Below, piece after piece: positions 57,876 to 64,000 of a stretch of DNA of 64,000 nucleotides. Each line of letters begins with the position of its first letter. Within the stretch, counting starts at the first letter, position 1. Both the position numbers and the translations under genes were made by a program. Source of the stretch: Tragulus kanchil (Eukaryota; Chordata; Mammalia; Artiodactyla; Tragulidae); contig JAIOJX010000002.1 in NCBI GenBank assembly GCA_022376925.1, forward strand, positions 40,881,501 through 40,945,500, given 5' to 3'. The notes under the pieces are model-generated. The model was given only the letters and a program-made list of their open reading frames with translations. It was not told the origin of the DNA and did no database searches.

Positions 57876-59709
57876 ATACTATTTTTCTTCTTCATTTTTG
57901 GAATAGGATAATACATGCTTATTATTGAAAACCATTTCCACTGGATTTACATGAAAACAGCCTCATTTTCATATCATCTCAGGGAAATATATACAGTCCA
58001 ATCTGGACAGCCAGGTGACCATAGTGCTGGACTCAGCACTTGATGTGCTATTATTAGGAAACCTGGGAAATAAAATGGATGGAAACATGCAGGGCTTCTA
58101 TGGGAAAATAAAAGCAGCATGATTGGGAAGGCAGTGTCAACCTATGGGGATCAATCACCCTCCTTCTGCCTCAAAGGACGAGCTTCCAGAGAAGGAATCC
58201 AGCACTGAGTAAGGAGTAACACACCTTCAAAATGCAAATGGAAGAGACAAAGAGATCTAGATTCCTGGTTGCATCATTTGACACTCTAAACCCATCTCTC
58301 CTGAAAATTCACAGCTTGAACTTCCTGGTATAACAATTCAATAAATTCCCTTTTGTGAGCTGGTCTGAAGATGAATCTCTCTTCTTTACATCTGAAATAG
58401 AATTGTCTGACGGAATCAACTGGAGGCATGGTGCTGCAAGATTGGCACTAAAATTGAGAATTAACTGGGCTGAGATGGAAGGGTGTGGAGGGCTCCTCAC
58501 CCTGGCTGAAGGTCAACCCTGACCTTTAGATGATGGCACTGGGGATCTTGAGACTGAGGTTGTGTGCATCTACAATTCAATTCCAGATTCAGATTCTACA
58601 CTGATTTAGTTCCAGATTCAATCAGACTTAGTCTATACCATTTTACTTATCCTTAGAATAAAAAAGTCTATTACTCTACATGGCATGGACTGGCTTATCT
58701 CTATAAAATATCTTGTAAGTGTATTAATTTGAACAACTACCACAGATGGACAAGAACTATTTCTCAAGAACCCTCTTCATTGCTTCATGTCTTGTCATCA
58801 TGTCTCAGAATAGTAAATCACAAACAATCAAAGGAAGGCACAGTTCAGTATCAATATCTCACAGCATTTCTATATATGACCACTTTGAGAATCTGTAGAT
58901 AGCCGACTTTATCATAGCACTGCTTGAAGTCTGAGAAACAGAGTAGCTCTCATGTGCATCATTTCATACTATTTTTCTTCTTCATTTTTGGAATAGGATA
59001 ATACATGCTTATTATTGAAAACCATTTCCACTGGATTTACATGAAAACAGCCTCATTTTCATATCATCTCAGGGAAATATATACAGTCCAATCTGGACAG
59101 CCAGGTGACCATAGTGCTGGACTCAGCACTTGATGTGCTATTATTAGGAAACCTGGGAAATAAAATGGATGGAAACATGCAGGGCTTCTATGGGAAAATA
59201 AAAGCAGCATGATTGGGAAGGCAGTGTCAACCTATGGGGATCAATCACCCTCCTTCTGCCTCAAAGGACGAGCTTCCAGAGAAGGAATCCAGCACTGAGT
59301 AAGGAGTAACACACCTTCAAAATGCAAATGGAAGAGACAAAGAGATCTAGATTCCTGGTTGCATCATTTGACACTCTAAACCCATCTCTCCTGAAAATTC
59401 ACAGCTTGAACTTCCTGGTATAACAATTCAATAAATTCCCTTTTGTGAGCTGGTCTGAAGATGAATCTCTCTTCTTTACATCTGAAATAGAATTGTCTGA
59501 CGGAATCAACTGGAGGCATGGTGCTGCAAGATTGGCACTAAAATTGAGAATTAACTGGGCTGAGATGGAAGGGTGTGGAGGGGGCTCCTCACCCTGGCTG
59601 AAGGTCAACCCTGACCTTTAGATGATGGCACTGGGGGATCTTGAGACTGAGGTTGTGTGCATCTACAATTCAATTCCAGATTCAGATTCTACACTGATTT
59701 AGTTCCAGA
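57574..59709. repeat. doublet 18: 1.04-kb direct duplication
   Basis: Copies 57574-58616 and 58664-59709; the offset 1090 becomes 1093 through two G-run differences (near 58490 and 58541). Spacer 58617-58663 (47 bp). Its left ~300 bp also occur at 56445-56746 through doublet 17, giving three copies of that segment. Confidence 0.97.
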
Positions 59710-60134
59710 GATTTAGCTCAAGGCTAAGTCTAGCTTTGGGAGGAAGCAAGCTAGCCCTCTTGACTTATGAAGCAGAACAGACACCATCAACCTGGAAACA
59801 AAGAAGGGCATGCATCCAGAAGCTGTCGGAGGGTCTGTGTTACTGGAGATGGACCCTCCCCTCTGGATCCAGGCTGCTTGACCTATCAGGTAGTTAAGTA
59901 TCAGGGCAATTGTTTCCCATAAGAAAATTCAAAGCAGAGATAAAGTCGAGGATCCAACAACAATCGTGTAATACTCAAATTTCAAGTCAATTCCACCCAT
60001 TAAGCTTCTTCAGTACAAGTAATTTTCCAATAGTCCCTACCACTGCGGAACTTTTGAGCTATCATTTCCTATTCTGTATTTCTTGGGTCTTAATTATAAA
60101 ATCAATGAAAGATAAGGGTTGCTGTGAAAAGTGC
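59710..60134. other. unannotated spacer
   Basis: No repeat recognised. The 96-codon frame at 59910-60200 runs into the following SINE. Confidence 0.45.
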
Positions 60135-60357
60135 AGGGCTTCCCAGGTGGCGCTAGAGGTGAACAACCTCCTGTCAGTGCAGGAGACAGAAGAAACTTGA
60201 GTTGGATCCTTGGGTTGAGAAGATCCCCTGGAGAAGGGCATGGCAACCCACTCCAGTATTCCTGTCTGGAGGCTCCCACGGACAGAGGATTCTGGAGGAT
60301 TACAGTCCAGAGAGTCGCAAAGAGTTGAGCACAACTGCAGTGACTTAACAAGCACAG
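60135..60357 (+). mobile_element. Bov-tA SINE
   Basis: GGGCTTCCCAGGTGGCGCTA head, CTTGGGTTGAGAAGATCCCC, GGCATGGCAACCCACTCCAG, GAGTCGCAAAGAGTTGAGCA CAACTG. Confidence 0.92.
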
Positions 60358-61267
60358 ACACGTGAAAATTGCATGAGATATATTCTTAACTTTTAAGGAA
60401 TTGCTCTCCTTTCTCTCTTTCCTTAAGAAATAAATGAACCTCATCCACATCTGAGATTACTTCTGCCTCTGAAACCTGATCAGGTCTTTATTTTTACCTA
60501 AAATTTCCTCTTCAAAGGACTTATTTGATAAAAATGCTTTCAAATTACAAAGTTTTTTAAGTAATATTAACTTCATGAGACACTAGAAGAAAATTTTCAA
60601 ACAGATGCAGAATATCTAGAATTTGGACATGCAAATTTATCTTGGCATCTGAGTGATACTGTGACGTCTTCTCTCCCATTTCTTCCTTTCTCTGCCTCCA
60701 TCTCTCTTTCTGTCTCTCTGCTAAATAGAGTCACAAGAACAAAAACCCTGACACAGCAACTTCATACACATTTAATGGTTTGGGGAGCCTTGGAGAGACA
60801 ATATTTTTTTTCAGTAAATTAAAAATGAAGGGTTCTTGGAAAGGGCCCACTTGATATGAAATGCTTGTGAAGCAGTGGAGACTGGCAGCTGGATCCACCA
60901 GGGGATGCATCTTCTGTGTGAACACGACGCTTGCTCTGCTTAAGGAGCTTGGTTCAGGTGGCAGTCAGGGACCAGCTCCACGTTTAGGGTTCAGTCTTTA
61001 TCTCTGGTGTCAGAGCTAGACATTTAAAGAGGAGAAAATTCAAGAAGGGCAAAGGACCATGAAACATATGCATTCTTAATTGTGCGTGCAAAAATTCATG
61101 TTTAATAGTCCAAGCAACTCCAGTGTTTAAAATCATCCTAATGGATAATGCTTCCATTTTCCATTCTGTGGGAACTCTGCCTTTCAAGACATGAAGTTAG
61201 TTTTGGCTTTTATTCTCATTTACTGCACAAGAATCTGATCAAGGATGTTATGGCAACTGGCAGAGTT
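60358..61267. other. unannotated spacer
   Basis: AT-rich with a TC-rich stretch near 60670-60720. No repeat or exon recognised. Confidence 0.45.
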
Positions 61268-61370
61268 GTTGGTGTTCAGTTTATCAGTCATGATCCACAG
61301 ACTGCAGCATGCCAGGCTCCCATGTCCTCCACCATCTCCCAAAGTTTGCTCAAGTTCATGTCCGTTGGCA
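61268..61370 (-). mobile_element. BovB fragment, short
   Basis: GACTGCAGCATGCCAGGCTC and AAGTTTGCTCAAGTTCATGT CC are antisense BovB. It then diverges into unrelated sequence. Confidence 0.7.
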
Positions 61371-62002
61371 GAGCTGAGCAGTGGGAAAGCTGTGGATTGG
61401 AGACCTGAATGATGAGGCCTGGAGAGGCTCAGTGAGGAACCTTCCTGCTTCACCTAATTCTAAGTATTTTTATACTGTTCTGAACATGCAAACTCTTTGG
61501 GTGATAATAAAGGTAGAACTTACTAAGCCACCAAGACATTATACATGGTAAGGAAATAAGGTCCAGCTGAGAAGATCAAATAGCGAAGGCTGCAGAGGCT
61601 GCAGAGGAGCTTTTTGTGTCCTTTGTTCTAATTTGTGTTCTTCCTTGATAATGTCAGTTAGGGGTTTTTTCCCAGTTCTCACTTGGTAATCGACTCAACG
61701 ATTCAAACAAAGACAAAATTCTCCTGAAACTTCCAAACTGTGCTTGATGTTCCATTTATACATTTTAAGCTTAACAGGATAAGCACATCTCCACATTTTG
61801 TATGACAGTGATTTTCTAAGAGCAGGGATGCTGGAAGTTTGAAAGGCAGAGTTTGGAAACTCTGATTAGGGTAACAGGATTTGCCCTGAGAGGTGGTAGA
61901 GAAAATGCTGTTTTCACTTTCTGTTCTTCTACGGTATTTTCCCACAGATAAGTATGATCAAAGCTAAAAGCATAATTCAAGTTTCAGATGGCAGGTTCTG
62001 TG
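61371..62002. other. unannotated spacer
   Basis: Nothing recognised apart from a GGCTGCAGA direct repeat at about 61588-61605. Confidence 0.4.
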
Positions 62003-62144
62003 ACCCTGTCAGAGTACATTAGTCTGCTAGTTTGTAATGACCACAGAGATACTCACTTTCAACACTGACCAAGCAACTGTCAAAAAGTACAGTTTGTGTG
62101 TCACTGCGGCATTGGGCAAGAGCTTGATTCCTGACTGGTGGTTG

Positions 62145-62310
62145 TTGTCTCTGTTGTTCAGTCACTAAGTTGTGTCCGACTCCACGACTCCATGGACTGC
62201 AGCATGCCAGGCTGCCCTGGCCTTCGCTATATCCAAGAGTTTGCTCAATCTCATGTCCATTGAGTCAGTGATGCCATCCAACCACCTCAGCCTCTGCCAT
62301 CTCCTTCAGA
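62145..62310 (-). mobile_element. BovB fragment
   Basis: Antisense: GTTGTTCAGTCACTAAGTTG, GTCCGACTCCACGACTCCAT, GAGTCAGTGATGCCATCCAA, CAGCCTCTGCCATCTCC. Duplicated at 63219-63384. Confidence 0.85.
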
Positions 62311-62675
62311 CAGATTAACTTAAAATGTAGCATGAAATTAACTTGCTAAGTATGATTATCATGACCTTCATTGTACTTGTCATTTGGATAAAAAACTGTC
62401 AGGAAAGCACCTAAAAATGGAAGATATTGTTCAATGTGAGCTGGTCAGTGAATCATTGATTTACAACTTGGACATGAGACTCTCACCCTGGAAAACCTGA
62501 GAAGTTCAGTCTTTAGCAGCAGGTGATGGTGATGGCGAGGATGTCAGCTCCAATGTACTTGGTATTGTGTACTCTCAAGCTAAAGGGACAATACAAATCA
62601 AACAATAGAAAACATTACTGGTCATCACAACTGTTGGTTCAATATCATCTATTTAGTAGGAAGTCATTTGCTAAA

Positions 62676-62850
62676 GAAAACTCTTGAGAGTTCCTTGAAC
62701 AGCAAGGAGATCAAACCAGTCAATCCTAAAGGCTATGCTAAAGAATATTCAATCAACCCTGAATATTCACTGGAAGGACTGATGCTGAAGCTCTAGTTCC
62801 AACAGTTTGGTCATCTGACACAAAGAAACGACTCACTGAAAAAGTCCCTG
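62676..62850 (+). mobile_element. BovB fragment, opposite orientation
   Basis: Sense BovB ORF2 sequence: CTCTTGAGAGTTCCTTGAAC, AGCAAGGAGATCAAACCAGT, GAATATTCACTGGAAGGACT, GATGCTGAAGCTCTAGTTCC, GTTTGGTCATCTGACACAAA. It lies 366 bp from an antisense BovB piece. Duplicated at 63752-63926. Confidence 0.8.
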
Positions 62851-62851
62851 A

Positions 62852-63055
62852 GGGCTTCCCTGGTGGTCCAGTGGGTAAGGACACCACCTTGAAGTGCAAG
62901 GGGCGCCGGTTCAAGCCCTGGCCTGGGAAGATCTCACGTGCCATGGAGCAGCTGGACTGATGTGTCCAATTACCGAGCTGGAGCTCTGGAGCGCATGCGC
63001 CCAGAGCCGGTGCTCTGCAACAACAGAGGCCACCACAATGGGAGGCCCACACAGG
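62852..63055 (+). mobile_element. CHR-type SINE, cut by the doublet junction
   Basis: GGGCTTCCCTGGTGGTCCAG to GGGAGGCCCACACAGGG. The tail is absent because the doublet junction follows at once. Confidence 0.9.
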
Positions 63056-63218
63056 GCAACTGTTTCAAAGGGGTTTACCCTGTCAGAGTACATTAGTCTG
63101 CTAGTTTGTAATGACCACAGAGATACTCACTTTCAACACTGACCAAGCAACTGTCAAAAAGTACAGTTTGTGTGTCACTGCGGCATTGGGCAAGAGCTTG
63201 ATTCCTGACTGGTGGTTG

Positions 63219-63384
63219 TTGTCTCTGTTGTTCAGTCACTAAGTTGTGTCCGACTCCACGACTCCATGGACTGCAGCATGCCAGGCTGCCCTGGCCTTCG
63301 CTATATCCAAGAGTTTGCTCAATCTCATGTCCATTGAGTCAGTGATGCCATCCAACCACCTCAGCCTCTGCCATCTCCTTCAGA
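63219..63384 (-). mobile_element. BovB fragment, second doublet copy
   Basis: Duplicate of 62145-62310. Confidence 0.85.
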
Positions 63385-63751
63385 CAGATTAACTTAAAAT
63401 GTAGCATGAAATTAACTTGCTAAGTATGATTATCATGACCTTCATTGTACTTGTCATTTGGATAAAAAAAACTGTCAGGAAAGCACCTAAAAATGGAAGA
63501 TATTGTTCAATGTGAGCTGGTCAGTGAATCATTGATTTACAACTTGGACATGAGACTCTCACCCTGGAAAACCTGAGAAGTTCAGTCTTTAGCAGCAGGT
63601 GATGGTGATGGCGAGGATGTCAGCTCCAATGTACTTGGTATTGTGTACTCTCAAGCTAAAGGGACAATACAAATCAAACAATAGAAAACATTACTGGTCA
63701 TCACAACTGTTGGTTCAATATCATCTATTTAGTAGGAAGTCATTTGCTAAA

Positions 63752-63926
63752 GAAAACTCTTGAGAGTTCCTTGAACAGCAAGGAGATCAAACCAGTCAAT
63801 CCTAAAGGCTATGCTAAAGAATATTCAATCAACCCTGAATATTCACTGGAAGGACTGATGCTGAAGCTCTAGTTCCAACAGTTTGGTCATCTGACACAAA
63901 GAAACGACTCACTGAAAAAGTCCCTG
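63752..63926 (+). mobile_element. BovB fragment (sense), second doublet copy
   Basis: Duplicate of 62676-62850. Confidence 0.8.
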
Positions 63927-63927
63927 A

Positions 63928-64000
63928 GGGCTTCCCTGGTGGTCCAGTGGGTAAGGACACCACCTTGAAGTGCAAGGGGCGCCGGTTCAAGCCCTGGCCT
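63928..64000 (+). mobile_element. CHR-type SINE, truncated by the window end
   Basis: Head of the same SINE as at 62852. The rest lies outside the window, where its intact tail should be found. Confidence 0.88.

Larger units (their letters stand above)
62003..64000. repeat. doublet 19: ~1.05-kb direct duplication, cut by the window end
   Basis: Copy one is 62003-63055 and copy two starts at 63077 and runs off the window. The offset is 1074, then 1076 after an A-run difference (six against eight, near 62394/63467). Spacer 63056-63076 (21 bp). The junction cuts a CHR SINE in its 3' part. Confidence 0.95.

Noticed and set aside
1622..64000. Doublets read as a genuine segmental-duplication or DNA-repair system
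   Set aside because: Uniform unit size, homopolymer-type differences, unchanged microsatellites, degraded junction fringes and an N favour an assembly artefact. Kept as a finding because reads could overturn this.

Overview
The window is nuclear DNA from a ruminant. Three repeat groups place it: tRNA-Glu-derived Bov-tA SINEs, BovB (RTE) LINE fragments, and the 3' end of a ruminant-type L1. It also holds at least eight independent insertions of a CHR-type SINE (the cetacean/hippo/ruminant tRNA-Glu family). The CHR copies carry a 3' section that differs from the cattle and sheep CHR copies I remember, so a non-bovid ruminant is possible; I cannot name the species. I see no host protein-coding gene, rRNA, tRNA gene or CRISPR array. 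Long open frames fall on SINEs, on a BovB tail, or on AT-rich spacer without recognisable domains. The base sequence looks intergenic or intronic, with old mammalian repeats (MIR, L2-like, MLT1-like LTRs, L1M) overlaid by young ruminant SINEs.

The dominant structure is a series of 19 adjacent direct duplications (doublets) of about 0.96-1.14 kb, with junctions near 2.76, 6.69, 9.86, 15.39, 22.95, 26.65, 29.28, 32.43, 36.61, 38.45, 40.6, 43.29, 45.11, 47.23, 50.2, 52.35, 56.75, 58.64 and 63.06 kb. Most copies are separated by 0-47 bp of odd spacer (124 bp in one case). The two copies are nearly identical. Most remaining differences are homopolymer-length changes, plus a fringe of small deletions at one edge. 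Boundaries ignore repeat borders, and microsatellites inside both copies have the same length. About 21 kb of the 64 kb is therefore redundant and the underlying locus is about 43 kb. My reading is that nearly all of these are assembly artefacts (overlapping contig or graph blocks joined without merging, then gap-closed or polished), not biology; a single N at 32312 lies inside one doublet copy. Long reads across the junctions would decide this.

Layout: 1-1.6 kb, a CHR SINE split by a solo LTR that contains a 50-bp minisatellite. 1.6-11 kb, three doublets, including a CHR inserted into a Bov-tA. 11-14 kb, an old antisense L1 interrupted by an MLT1-like LTR. 14-20.5 kb, one doublet and sparse repeats. 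20.5-24.1 kb, two CHR SINEs and a duplicated L1 3' end. 24-31 kb, MLT1, MIR, Bov-tA and BovB, with two doublets. 31-48.4 kb, a nearly continuous chain of doublets in which some segments are present three times. 49-53.4 kb, two doublets carrying CHR, Bov-tA, L1M and MIR. 53.4-64 kb, BovB, CHR, CA repeats and three more doublets, the last cut by the window end.

Nothing here forms an operon or gene system. The biology worth following is the CHR subfamily with its nested insertions, and the LTR with its tandem motif resembling a tRNA B box.
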